NCBI RefSeq assembly: GCF_900187645.1
Contig: NZ_FYEE01000005.1
Location: 372,001-436,000, forward strand
Source: Pseudomonas sp. Irchel 3E20
GTDB taxonomy: Bacteria; Pseudomonadota; Gammaproteobacteria; Pseudomonadales; Pseudomonadaceae
DNA: 64,000 nucleotides
Direction: 5' to 3'
This document shows, piece after piece, positions 1 to 7,971 of this stretch (position 1 is the first letter of the stretch; each line of letters starts with the position of its first letter). The translations under genes were made by a program, and so were the position numbers. The notes below the pieces were generated by a model. It had not been told where the DNA came from and made no database searches. It worked only from the letters and a program-made list of their open reading frames with translations.

Positions 1-1473
1 GGGCTGGTCATCAGCGAAATGGTCGGCTCCAGCAACACCTCCTGGGGCATGTACCCGGGCCTGACCCACGGCGCGATGTCGGCGATCCACGCCCACGGCA
101 CCGAGGCGCAAAAACAGCTGTACCTGAACAAACTCACCGCCGGCCAATGGACCGGCACCATGTGCCTGACCGAAGCCCATTGCGGCACCGACCTGGGCAT
201 CATCAAGACCCGCGCCGTGCCCCAGGCCGACGGCAGCTACGCGGTGTCCGGCAGCAAGATTTTCATCTCTGCCGGTGAGCACGACCTGAGCGACAACATC
301 ATCCACCTGGTGCTGGCCAAGCTGCCGAACGCGCCGGCCGGCACCAAGGGTATTTCCCTGTTCATCGTGCCCAAGTTCCTGCCCGATGCGGCGGGCGAGG
401 CGGGGGCGCGCAATGGCGTGAGCTGCGGCTCGATCGAACACAAAATGGGCATCAAGGCTTCGGCCACCTGCGTGCTGAACTTCGACGAGGCCCAGGGCTT
501 TCTGATCGGCGAGGCCAACAAGGGCCTCAACTGCATGTTCACCATGATGAACCACGCTCGCCTGGGCACCGGCATGCAGGGCTTGTGCCTGGGGGAAGCG
601 AGCTTCCAGGGAGCGATCAAGTACGCCAACGAGCGCCTGCAAATGCGCGCGCTGACCGGCCCCAAAGCGCCGGACAAGAGCGCCGACCCGATCATCGTCC
701 ACCCCGACGTGCGGCGCATGCTGCTGACCATGAAAGCCTTCAACGAAGGCAACCGCGCCCTGACCTACTTCACCGCGCAACTGCTGGACGTGGCCCACCT
801 GGGCGCGGACGAGGCACAACGCCAGGACGCCGAAGACCTGCTGGCGTTTCTCACGCCGATCTGCAAGGCGTTCATGACCGAAACCGGGCTGGAAGTGACC
901 AACCACGGCATGCAGGTGTTTGGCGGCCACGGTTTCATCCGCGAATGGGGCATGGAGCAACTGGTGCGCGATTGCCGTATCGCGCCGATCTACGAAGGCA
1001 CCAACGGCATCCAGGCCCTGGACTTGCTGGGGCGCAAGGTGCTGGGCAGCCAGGGCAAATTGCTGCGCGGCTTCACCAAAATCGTGCATAAGTTCTGCGA
1101 AGCCAACAGCGGCCACCCGCAGTTGGGTGCCTATGTCGCTCAGCTCAATGGCCTGAACCAGCAGTGGGGCGAATTGACCACGAAGGTCGGCATGGCCGCG
1201 ATGAAAAACCCTGACGAAGTGGGCGCCGCCGCCCTGGATTACCTGATGTACAGCGGCTACATCATCCTCGCCTACCTGTGGCTGCGCATGGCCCTGGTGG
1301 CTCAGGCGCAATTGAACGAGGGCAGCGGTGACGGCGATTACTGCCAGGGCAAACTGGCAACGTGCGAGTTCTACTTCAAGCGCCTGCTGCCACGCACCGC
1401 CGCCCATCGCGCCGCCATCGAAGCGGGCAGCGATTGCCTGATGAAACTGCCGGCGGGGTTGTTTGCGCTGTAA
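1..1473 (+). CDS. Acyl-CoA dehydrogenase, C-terminal part (cut by window edge)
   Basis: The reading frame is open from base 1, so the N-terminus lies outside the window; about 490 residues are visible. It is a large FadE-type acyl-CoA dehydrogenase that oxidises an acyl-CoA to the trans-2-enoyl-CoA with FAD. Visible marks are the flavin/substrate middle-domain stretch MCLTEAHCGTDLG, the block MGIKASATCVLNFDEA, and YEGTNGIQALDLLG near residue 335 of the visible part, whose Glu is the usual catalytic base. A C-terminal extension of about 120 residues is typical of the 600-residue bacterial subfamily. It is a close paralogue of the next gene. Substrate chain length cannot be read from the sequence. 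Confidence 0.93.
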   Translation, partial: GLVISEMVGSSNTSWGMYPGLTHGAMSAIHAHGTEAQKQLYLNKLTAGQWTGTMCLTEAHCGTDLGIIKTRAVPQADGSYAVSGSKIFISAGEHDLSDNIIHLVLAKLPNAPAGTKGISLFIVPKFLPDAAGEAGARNGVSCGSIEHKMGIKASATCVLNFDEAQGFLIGEANKGLNCMFTMMNHARLGTGMQGLCLGEASFQGAIKYANERLQMRALTGPKAPDKSADPIIVHPDVRRMLLTMKAFNEGNRALTYFTAQLLDVAHLGADEAQRQDAEDLLAFLTPICKAFMTETGLEVTNHGMQVFGGHGFIREWGMEQLVRDCRIAPIYEGTNGIQALDLLGRKVLGSQGKLLRGFTKIVHKFCEANSGHPQLGAYVAQLNGLNQQWGELTTKVGMAAMKNPDEVGAAALDYLMYSGYIILAYLWLRMALVAQAQLNEGSGDGDYCQGKLATCEFYFKRLLPRTAAHRAAIEAGSDCLMKLPAGLFAL

Positions 1474-1555
1474 GAGGAACGGTGTGAGCGGGCCGCGCGG
1501 CGCTCCGCTCGCCCGCGATAGCATTGGCTCAACCAGCACTGATGTTGGATATGCC

Positions 1556-1653
1556 GCCGCCATCGCGGGTGAGCCCGCTCCCACAGTGGAACTGTGGTGT
1601 GGGTGAGGTTTTCATTTTTTCTCTGTGGGAGCGAGCCTGCTCGCGATGGCGGC
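1556..1653. repeat. REPIN: inverted pair of REP palindromes
   Basis: Two 31-base REP units face each other: bases 1556-1586 (minus orientation) and 1623-1653 (plus orientation, beginning CTGTGGGAGCGAGCC). Each can fold into a hairpin. The flank from about 1587 to 1700 is nearly repeated at 54859-54973, and part of it again at 45881-45950. These are Pseudomonas REP/REPIN elements, mobilised in trans by RAYT transposases; no RAYT gene is in this window. The rest of the 373-base gap 1474-1846 holds only the upstream region of the next gene. Confidence 0.85.
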
Positions 1654-1846
1654 ACGCAGTGGCGGTGATGAGTGGTAGGGGTAACACAGTTGCTTCCACA
1701 ACGCGGTTTCCCTTCTTTTTGGTGACCAAAAATAACAAATAAGTCACGAGGCGACCCTATGTGTCGCAAAAGTTGTTCGGGTACACTCGGGGCCTTGTTG
1801 ACACCCGATCCCACGAATCACTTTTCACGTTCCCACGAGGTTTGCC

Positions 1847-3625
1847 ATGGCTGACTACAAAGCGCCCCTGCGCGATATGCGCTTCGTCCTCAATGAAGTT
1901 TTCGAGGTCGCCAAACTCTGGGCCGAGCTGCCTGCACTGGCCGACAGCGTTGACGCTGAAACGGTCGAGGCGATTCTCGAAGAGGCCGGCAAGGTCACCA
2001 GCAAAAGCATCGCACCCCTGAGCCGCAGCGCCGACGAAGAAGGCTGCCGCTGGAACGATGGCGTGGTTACCACCCCGCAAGGCTTCCCCCAGGCTTACCA
2101 GACCTACGCCGAAGGCGGCTGGGTAGGCGTGGGCGGCGACCCGGCGTTCGGCGGCATGGGCATGCCCAAAGCCGTGTCGGCCCAGGTCGAAGAGATGATT
2201 AACTCCTCCAGCCTGGCCTTTGGCCTGTACCCGATGTTGACCTCCGGCGCCTGCGTTTCGATCAACGCCCACGCCAGCGAAGAGCTCAAGGCCGCGTACC
2301 TGCCGAACATGTACGCCGGCGTTTGGGCCGGCTCCATGTGCCTGACCGAGCCCCATGCCGGCACCGACCTGGGCATTATCCGCACCAAGGCCGAGCCGCA
2401 GGCCGACGGTTCCTACAAGGTCAGCGGCACCAAGATCTTCATCACTGGCGGCGAACACGACCTCACCGAAAACATCATCCACCTGGTGCTGGCCAAGCTG
2501 CCGGACGCCCCGGCCGGGCCCAAAGGCATCTCGCTGTTCCTAGTGCCCAAATTCATGGTCAATGCCGACGGCAGCCTGGGTGCGCGCAACCCGGTGACCT
2601 GCGGCTCCATCGAACACAAGATGGGCATCCAGGCATCCGCCACCTGTGTGATGAACTTCGACGAAGCCATCGGCTATCTGGTGGGCGAGCCGAACAAAGG
2701 CCTCGCGGCGATGTTCACCATGATGAACTACGAGCGTCTGGGCGTGGGTATCCAGGGCCTGGCCTCCGGCGAGCGCTCGTACCAGAACGCCATCGAATAC
2801 GCCCGCGATCGCCTGCAAAGCCGTTCGCCGACCGGCCCGCAAGCCAAGGACAAAGTCGCCGACCCGATCATTGTCCACCCGGACGTGCGGCGCATGCTGC
2901 TGACCATGAAAGCGGCGAACGAAGGCGGCCGTGCGTTCTCCACTTACGTCGCCATGCAGCTCGATACCGCCAAGTTCAGCGAAGATGCTGCCACACGCAA
3001 ACGCGCCGACGACCTCGTGGCGCTGCTGACCCCCGTGGCCAAGGCCTTCTTGACCGACCTGGGCCTGGAAACCGCCGTGCACGGCCAGCAGATTTTCGGC
3101 GGCCACGGCTATATCCGCGAATGGGGCCAGGAGCAACTGGTGCGTGACGTACGCATCACCCAGATCTACGAAGGCACCAACGGTATCCAGGCGCTGGACC
3201 TGGTGGGGCGCAAGATCGTCGGCAGCGGCGGCGCGTTCTATAAATTGTTCGCTGACGAAGTGCGCCATTTCACCGCCACCGCCAGTGCCGACCTGGGCGA
3301 ATTCACCAAGCCGTTGAACGACGCGGTGGACAACCTCGACGACCTGACGGCATGGCTGCTGGACCGCGCAAAGGGCAACCCGAATGAAATCGGCGCCGCG
3401 TCGGTGGAGTACCTGCAAGCGTTCGGCTACATGGCTTACGGCTACATGTGGGCACTGATGGCGAAGGCGGCATTGGGCAAGGAAACCCAGGACGACTTCT
3501 ACGCCAGCAAACTGGGCACGGCGCGCTTCTACTTCGCCCGCCTGCTGCCGCGTATCCATTCGCTGAGTGCTTCGGTCAAGGCCGGCAGCGAATCGTTGTT
3601 CCTGTTGGATGCGGCGCAGTTCTGA
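1847..3625 (+). CDS. Acyl-CoA dehydrogenase (FadE-type)
   Basis: A 592-residue FAD-dependent acyl-CoA dehydrogenase of fatty-acid beta-oxidation, making trans-2-enoyl-CoA. It shows an N-terminal helical extension (ADYKAPLRDMRFVLNEVFE), the middle-domain MCLTEPHAGTDLG, the block GSIEHKMGIQASATCVMNFDEA in part, the catalytic-Glu motif IYEGTNGIQALDLVG near residue 443, and the C-terminal helical domain of the 600-residue subfamily. GAGG lies 6 bases before the ATG. It is paralogous to the truncated gene at the window start, so the two form a tandem duplication. P. aeruginosa has a comparable set (PA0506-PA0508). The exact chain-length preference is unknown. Confidence 0.95.
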   Translation: MADYKAPLRDMRFVLNEVFEVAKLWAELPALADSVDAETVEAILEEAGKVTSKSIAPLSRSADEEGCRWNDGVVTTPQGFPQAYQTYAEGGWVGVGGDPAFGGMGMPKAVSAQVEEMINSSSLAFGLYPMLTSGACVSINAHASEELKAAYLPNMYAGVWAGSMCLTEPHAGTDLGIIRTKAEPQADGSYKVSGTKIFITGGEHDLTENIIHLVLAKLPDAPAGPKGISLFLVPKFMVNADGSLGARNPVTCGSIEHKMGIQASATCVMNFDEAIGYLVGEPNKGLAAMFTMMNYERLGVGIQGLASGERSYQNAIEYARDRLQSRSPTGPQAKDKVADPIIVHPDVRRMLLTMKAANEGGRAFSTYVAMQLDTAKFSEDAATRKRADDLVALLTPVAKAFLTDLGLETAVHGQQIFGGHGYIREWGQEQLVRDVRITQIYEGTNGIQALDLVGRKIVGSGGAFYKLFADEVRHFTATASADLGEFTKPLNDAVDNLDDLTAWLLDRAKGNPNEIGAASVEYLQAFGYMAYGYMWALMAKAALGKETQDDFYASKLGTARFYFARLLPRIHSLSASVKAGSESLFLLDAAQF

Positions 3626-3633
3626 TGTTTGTA

Positions 3634-3663
3634 ACGCCATGTAAGCATTCTCTTACGTGGCGT
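3634..3663 (+). terminator. Hairpin just after the acyl-CoA dehydrogenase
   Basis: A 12-base stem (3634-3645 with 3652-3663, one G-T pair) with a 6-base loop starts 8 bases after the stop codon. There is no U-run after it, so it may stabilise the 3' end rather than terminate. A better terminator follows at 3811. Confidence 0.4.
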
Positions 3664-3810
3664 GCTGCCGTTCTCCCATATCGGCAGATTGGATCCACAG
3701 CTAATCTACTGTTCATGGACGTCGCGCAGGAAGCGCACAAGTAACAACACGGACACGTAGGATTCTGCCAGGACGGCGGAGTGAAATGGATGTCAGGGAA
3801 ACAGTCTGCA

Positions 3811-3837
3811 AAGCCCCGCTTCGGCGGGGTTTTCTTT
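3811..3837. terminator. Rho-independent terminator between convergent genes
   Basis: CCCCGC-TTCG-GCGGGG stem-loop (3814-3829) flanked by AA and TTTTCTTTT. It lies between the converging dehydrogenase and lysR-type genes. The T-run is best in the plus direction. Confidence 0.85.
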
Positions 3838-3857
3838 TGCCCGCGAAAAAGTCGCGG

Positions 3858-4784
3858 CTACAACACGTCCAGGGCCGTCGGCCCGTTCAAGCGCCCGTCC
3901 GGGCCGTTCATCACCTCTTCCAGCAGGTTGCGCAGCAACGCTAATGACACTTGCTGGCGCTGCATGTCGCGGCACACCAAGCCCACCTTGAGCAGCACCC
4001 GTGGCTCGCTCAGCGGTTTCCACAGCAGCGCCTGATTACCGTGGGCCTGTTGCGAGCGCCCGGGCAACACCGTGGCCAAGCGTGTGTGGGGCAGGCTGTC
4101 GAGAATCCCCGCCATGTTGTTCAACTCAGCCTGCACCTGCGGGCGGCGGCCGAGGCTGGCCAGTTGCGCCTGCCAGATTTGTCGCACCTGGAACTCCTCC
4201 CCCAGCAGCAACATCGGCAATTCCGCGGCTTGGCTCATGGAAACTTTCTTGAATTCGCGCAGCGGATGATCCTCGGGGATGACCAGCGTCAGTTCATCTT
4301 CGTACAACAACACGCCGTGCAAACCGGGCTGGCGCGGCGGTAGATAACTGATGCCGATGTCCAGCGAGCCATTGAGCAAGCGCCGTTCGATCTCCAGCCC
4401 CGTGAGTTCGTAGATCTGCACCACCAAGTGCGGTTGGGCCTGGCGCACCCGTTCGAGCATTTGCGGCACCAGGCTGGTGTGCACGGTTTGCAGCACGCCA
4501 ATGGCCAGGGTGCGCAGGGCCTGGCCCTGGAAGTTGCGCAGGGCCTCGCGGGCGCGTTGCATGCCGTCGAGCAAAGGCAGGGCGTGGTTGTACAGAGTGT
4601 GTGCGGCGAGGGTCGGCAGCAGGCGTTTGCTGCTGCGCTCGAACAGGCTCACGTCAAGGTTCTGCTCCAGTTGGCGGATCTGCTGCGAGAGCGCCGGTTG
4701 GGAGATCGACAGGCGCTCGGCGGCCCGGCCCACGTGGCCTTCTTCATACACCGCGACGAAATAACGCAGTTGCTTAAAATCCAT
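3858..4784 (-). CDS. LysR-family transcriptional regulator
   Basis: 308 residues. The N-terminal winged helix-turn-helix (about 1-60, with AAERLSISQPALSQQIRQLE) is classic LysR, followed by a periplasmic-binding-protein-like effector domain (about 90-290). It is divergent from the MOSC gene across 101 bases, the usual arrangement when a LysR protein controls its neighbour. A perfect dyad, ATAAGT-TTT-ACTTAT, of T-N11-A type overlaps its own start codon and is probably its autoregulatory site. Inducer and targets cannot be deduced. Confidence 0.93.
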   Translation of the reverse strand: MDFKQLRYFVAVYEEGHVGRAAERLSISQPALSQQIRQLEQNLDVSLFERSSKRLLPTLAAHTLYNHALPLLDGMQRAREALRNFQGQALRTLAIGVLQTVHTSLVPQMLERVRQAQPHLVVQIYELTGLEIERRLLNGSLDIGISYLPPRQPGLHGVLLYEDELTLVIPEDHPLREFKKVSMSQAAELPMLLLGEEFQVRQIWQAQLASLGRRPQVQAELNNMAGILDSLPHTRLATVLPGRSQQAHGNQALLWKPLSEPRVLLKVGLVCRDMQRQQVSLALLRNLLEEVMNGPDGRLNGPTALDVL

Positions 4785-4797
4785 AAGTTTTACTTAT
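4783..4797. promoter_or_regulatory. Candidate LysR-type operator over the lysR start codon
   Basis: Perfect 6+6 dyad ATAAGT-TTT-ACTTAT containing T-N11-A (T at 4784, A at 4796), the consensus shape for LysR-family sites. It covers the regulator's ATG and the 101-base divergent region towards the MOSC gene, so binding could repress lysR and act on the divergent promoter. Confidence 0.5.
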
Positions 4798-4885
4798 CGA
4801 AAATGCTGAAAAAACGAAATGGCCGTTTGCCGCCAAGGCGCCTAGTCTAACCCTATTCACAGGGCTTACAGGGCCATAAAGCAAG

Positions 4886-5584
4886 ATGAACAGCGTGTGC
4901 GTGGAAGGGGTTTACATAGGCAAGGCAAAAAACCTCGGGCAGGGTTTGGTCAGTGACACGGATAAACACCGGGTTGCAAACCGGCTCTGGTTGTGGCCAC
5001 AGGGCCTGGGCAGCGACGAACACGGCGACCCGCGCTTCCATACCGGCCCCGAACGGGCGCTGCATCACTACCCCGCCGAGCACTACGCCTACTGGCGCAA
5101 ACGTTATCCACAGATCGACTGGTGCGCGCCAGCTTTCGGCGAAAACCTCTCCTCCCGTGGCCTGAGCGAAGAACACGTGTGCCTGGGTGACCTGTTCCGC
5201 TGGGGCGGTGCCTTGCTGCAAGTCAGCCAGCCGCGCTCGCCGTGCTATCGCCTGAGCCACCGCTGGGGCCTGCTCGACTTGCCGCAACAAGCCCAGGACA
5301 GCGGCCGCTGCGGCTGGTTCTACCGCGTGCTCAAGCCCGGTTTTGTCAGCGCCGACCAGCCTTTCGAGCTGATCCAGCGCAGCTACCCCGGCTTGACCGT
5401 GGCCTGGGCCCTGCGCAGCTTTTATCAGGAGCCGCTGGAACACGCCGGGCTGAAAAAACTGGTGGACTGCCCGGCGCTGTCCTCACGCTGGCGCGACATT
5501 GCCATTAAGCGCATGCGCAGCGGCCGCGTCGAAGACTGGACCGCGCGCCTGTTGGGGCTGCCCCTGGAAGGCCTGCGCGCATGA
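4886..5584 (+). CDS. MOSC domain-containing protein (YiiM-like)
   Basis: 232 residues. The N-terminal two thirds match the beta-barrel MOSC domain of molybdenum-cofactor sulfurases and YiiM/YuaD proteins, for example FGENLSSRGLSEEHVCLGD and LLQVSQPRSPCYRLSHRWG, where the Cys of the SPCYRL stretch is the conserved MOSC cysteine. The C-terminal 70 residues resemble the 3-alpha extension of YiiM. YiiM-like proteins reduce N-hydroxylated substrates. It overlaps the next gene by 4 bases (ATGA), so the two are translationally coupled and probably controlled by the divergent LysR gene. Confidence 0.85.
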   Translation: MNSVCVEGVYIGKAKNLGQGLVSDTDKHRVANRLWLWPQGLGSDEHGDPRFHTGPERALHHYPAEHYAYWRKRYPQIDWCAPAFGENLSSRGLSEEHVCLGDLFRWGGALLQVSQPRSPCYRLSHRWGLLDLPQQAQDSGRCGWFYRVLKPGFVSADQPFELIQRSYPGLTVAWALRSFYQEPLEHAGLKKLVDCPALSSRWRDIAIKRMRSGRVEDWTARLLGLPLEGLRA

Positions 5585-6780
5585 ACCTGTTCAACTTGCG
5601 TCGCAACCCCCCGAGCCTGGATGACCTGGTGACCAGTCCCTGGCAATCGTCTCCCCGCGACAACCTTTCAAGTGAGTGCCTGATGCCCAGTGTGGAACGG
5701 CCCCAGCAAATATTCGTGCGTGGCCAGGGGTCCTGGCTGTGGGACAGCGAAGACCGCGCCTACCTGGATTTCATCCAGGGCGCGGCGGCCAACACCCTTG
5801 GCCATAGCCCTTCGGCACTGGTCAAGGCCATGACCGCCCAGGCCCAGGCGCTGATTAACCCCGGCGCGGGTTTCTACAACCGTGGCCTGCTTAACCTGGC
5901 CGAACGCCTGTGCCACAGCACCGGCAGCGACCAGGCCTACCTGCTGGGCAGCGACAGCGAAGCCCGCGATGCGGCCATTCAACTGGCGCGCAAGTGGGGC
6001 CGCTTGCACCGTGGCGGCGCGGCGCGGGTTATCCGGGTCGGCCAGGACTACGCGCCAGCCTTCAACGACTTGCCCGCCCTGCACGCCGATGTCGACGCGC
6101 AAACCGTGGCGATCCTGCTCGAACCGCTGCAAAGCACCCCCCAGGTAGAGGCGGCCAGCGAGCATTACCTCAAGGGTGTGGAGCGGCTGTGCCGGGAATT
6201 GGGCATCTTGCTGATCCTGGACGAAACCCACACCGGCATGGGCCGTTGCGGCACGTTGCTGGCGGAACAGGCCTACGGTGTGCTGGCCGATATCGTCATC
6301 CTCGGCCAAGGCCTGGGCGGCGGCGTGCCCCTGGCCGCCCTGCTGGCGCGGGGCCAGGCCTGCTGCTTTGAAGTGGGCGAGGTGGGCGAACAGCACCACG
6401 GCAACGCGCTGACGATGGCCGCAGGCCTGGCGGTGCTCAACAGCGTGCTGGACAACGGCTTCCTGGCCCATGTACGCGAGAGCGGCCATTACCTGGGCGA
6501 AGGCCTAGCGCGGCTGGCCAACCGCTATGCGCAAAAACAGGTGCAAGGCTGCGGGCTGCTATGGAGCGTGCAACTGGCCGACGACTCGGCGGATGCGGTG
6601 GTCAAGGCCGCGCGCTACGAAGGCCTGCTGCTCAAGGCTTGCGCTCCGGACAGCCTGAGCTTCACCCCGGCCCTGACCGTCAGCAAAGGCAACATCGACG
6701 AAATGCTCCTACGCCTGGCCCGCGCCTTCGCCCGGGTGCGCACCGCGCAATTGCAATGCCGCAAGGGCATCGCCGTCTGA
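5581..6780 (+). CDS. Class III aminotransferase-like protein lacking the PLP lysine
   Basis: 399 residues with the fold of ArgD/class III PLP aminotransferases: WDSEDRAYLDF, the degenerate substrate block LLGSDSEARDAAIQLARKW, and LILDETHTGMGRCG with Asp214, which normally binds the pyridine nitrogen. The catalytic-lysine motif (K in AKxLGGGxP) reads LGQGLGGGVP, with Gln243 encoded by CAA at 6307-6309. The segment around residues 145-165, where active relatives have a longer PLP-phosphate region (FHGRT-type), is shortened. As read, it cannot form the internal aldimine, so it may be a non-catalytic paralogue. It is translationally coupled to the MOSC gene. Genome annotations often call such genes acetylornithine aminotransferase; that should be doubted here. 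Confidence 0.85.
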   Translation: MNLFNLRRNPPSLDDLVTSPWQSSPRDNLSSECLMPSVERPQQIFVRGQGSWLWDSEDRAYLDFIQGAAANTLGHSPSALVKAMTAQAQALINPGAGFYNRGLLNLAERLCHSTGSDQAYLLGSDSEARDAAIQLARKWGRLHRGGAARVIRVGQDYAPAFNDLPALHADVDAQTVAILLEPLQSTPQVEAASEHYLKGVERLCRELGILLILDETHTGMGRCGTLLAEQAYGVLADIVILGQGLGGGVPLAALLARGQACCFEVGEVGEQHHGNALTMAAGLAVLNSVLDNGFLAHVRESGHYLGEGLARLANRYAQKQVQGCGLLWSVQLADDSADAVVKAARYEGLLLKACAPDSLSFTPALTVSKGNIDEMLLRLARAFARVRTAQLQCRKGIAV

Positions 6781-6818
6781 ACCCACGCAATTCCCGAACC
6801 GTCTCGCGGTAATAACGC

Positions 6819-6859
6819 ACGCCTCCTGCCTGATTTTTTCGGCAGGGGGCGTTTTTTTT
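6819..6859 (+). terminator. Strong Rho-independent terminator
   Basis: ACGCC-T-CCTGCC / GGCAGG-G-GGCGT stem with a T-rich loop, followed by eight T. It ends the MOSC-aminotransferase operon. The rest of the 6781-6973 gap shows no other feature. Confidence 0.9.
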
Positions 6860-6980
6860 ACCGGGTTTTGCACCGGGCCACGTGCGGCTTGGAACCGGCC
6901 TGTGGCAGTGGTGTTTTAGCGGGGCTGGCAGGGATTGCCCGCTCGCGGCACCTGACGGGTTGCGATTCATCACTTGATTA

Positions 6981-6999
6981 CATACCACTTGGTGGTATG
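6981..6999. promoter_or_regulatory. Palindromic operator of the toxin-antitoxin pair
   Basis: Perfect inverted repeat CATACCAC-TTG-GTGGTATG lies 19 bases upstream of the chosen toxin start. Type II toxin-antitoxin operons are usually autorepressed through such a dyad bound by the antitoxin's helix-turn-helix. Its position argues against the upstream start at 6974, which would put the operator inside the coding region. Confidence 0.65.
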
Positions 7000-7018
7000 G
7001 TTGTGGGAATGGATGTCC

Positions 7019-7375
7019 ATGACGTTAAGACTGTTCAAGACCAAACGCTTTGCTACCCAAGCCCGCAAGGCCTGGATTTCTGACGCGGACCTGCGCCAGG
7101 CCTTCAGGGAAATCCTGCAGGGGCGCGTGGACAACCTCGGTGGCGGGGTGTGGAAAAAACGCCTCAACAGCAATCGCCATCGCTCGATTGTGCTGGCCAG
7201 CGGCGGGCGCTACTGGGTTTATCAATGTCTGTTCGCCAAGCAGGACCAGAGCAATATCAGCCCTGATGAGCTGTTGGCGTTTCGCGAGTTGGCCAAGGCC
7301 TACGAAGGGTTGAGCGAAGCGCAGGTCGAGGCGTTGTTGGCGATGAACGAATTTATGGAGTTAGACGATGAGTAA
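7019..7375 (+). CDS. RelE-like toxin of a type II toxin-antitoxin pair
   Basis: 118 residues from ATG 7019 (MTLRLFKTKRFATQARKAWI). It resembles the compact RelE-superfamily toxins that pair with XRE/NadS-type antitoxins: RQAFREILQGRVDNLGGGVWKKRL followed by a conserved basic stretch and RYWVYQCLFAKQDQSNIS. Such toxins are translation-linked or free mRNA endoribonucleases. In-frame ATGs at 6974 and 7013 exist; 6974 is disfavoured because the operator dyad would be coding. The toxin gene comes first and overlaps the antitoxin gene by 8 bases, as in HigBA-type order. Activity is inferred, not shown. Confidence 0.8.
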   Translation: MTLRLFKTKRFATQARKAWISDADLRQAFREILQGRVDNLGGGVWKKRLNSNRHRSIVLASGGRYWVYQCLFAKQDQSNISPDELLAFRELAKAYEGLSEAQVEALLAMNEFMELDDE

Positions 7376-7688
7376 GAAATTCAAGAGTGAGGCCCTCGAA
7401 TCGGTCCACGAATCGGCCAGCGCGTTGCTGGCCGTGGGGGCGATCAGCAAGACCACCATGCGCCAGTTCGACGCGGCGTGCTTGGCGCCGGTGCCGGCGC
7501 AGATTTCCCCGCAGCAAATCCAGCAACTGCGCGAGCGCAACAATGTCAGCCAACCGGTGTTTGCCCGTTACCTCAACACCAGCGCGTCCACGGTCAAACA
7601 GTGGGAAGCGGGGGACAAGCACCCCAGCGGTATGGCGCTCAAGTTACTGAGCATCGTGCAAAAACATGGCCTTGAGATATTGGCCTGA
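7368..7688 (+). CDS. XRE-family antitoxin (NadS/HigA-like)
   Basis: 106 residues with a C-terminal helix-turn-helix (about 50-100): QQIQQLRERNNVSQPVFARY followed by LNTSASTVKQWEAGDKHPSG, the signature of NadS/HigA-like antitoxins. The N-terminal 45 residues would be the toxin-neutralising part. It overlaps the toxin gene by 8 bases, so they form one operon. It probably binds the toxin and represses the promoter through the dyad at 6981-6999. Confidence 0.85.
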   Translation: MSKKFKSEALESVHESASALLAVGAISKTTMRQFDAACLAPVPAQISPQQIQQLRERNNVSQPVFARYLNTSASTVKQWEAGDKHPSGMALKLLSIVQKHGLEILA

Positions 7689-7774
7689 GAAGGGCGCGGC
7701 ACTGAACCCTGGCGTTGGGGGGCGGTCGATTGATTGTCCGGCTCCCATGAGCCGATTTTTTCAGGAGCTGCCCC

Positions 7775-7933
7775 ATGGACTTTATCCGCATCATCATCGC
7801 CATTCTGTTGCCGCCGCTGGGTGTGTTCCTGCAAGTGGGTTTCGCCGGCGCGTTCTGGCTGAACATCCTCTTGACCTTGTGCGGCTACATCCCCGGCATC
7901 ATCCATGCGGTGTACATCATCGCCAAGCGCTGA
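7775..7933 (+). CDS. YqaE/Pmp3-family small membrane protein
   Basis: 52 residues starting MDFIRIIIAILLPPLGVFLQ. It has two hydrophobic helices (about 4-24 and 28-50) with the Pmp3 signature ILLPPLGVF and the closing GYIPGIIHAVYII. Yeast Pmp3 and bacterial YqaE are small membrane proteolipids linked to membrane potential and stress. AGGAG lies 8 bases before the ATG. It is a single gene between the toxin-antitoxin pair and the convergent pqqH, ended by the hairpin at 7938. Confidence 0.92.
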   Translation: MDFIRIIIAILLPPLGVFLQVGFAGAFWLNILLTLCGYIPGIIHAVYIIAKR

Positions 7934-7937
7934 CGTT

Positions 7938-7971
7938 GTTGTAGGAAGCGGGCTGGCCCGCTTACTACAAC
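7938..7971. terminator. Bidirectional hairpin between yqaE-like gene and pqqH
   Basis: A 16-pair stem (7938-7953 with 7956-7971, one mismatch) around GAAGCGGGC-TG-GCCCGCTT. The pqqH stop codon (7965-7967) lies in the stem, so the hairpin is partly coding for pqqH. Confidence 0.7.
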
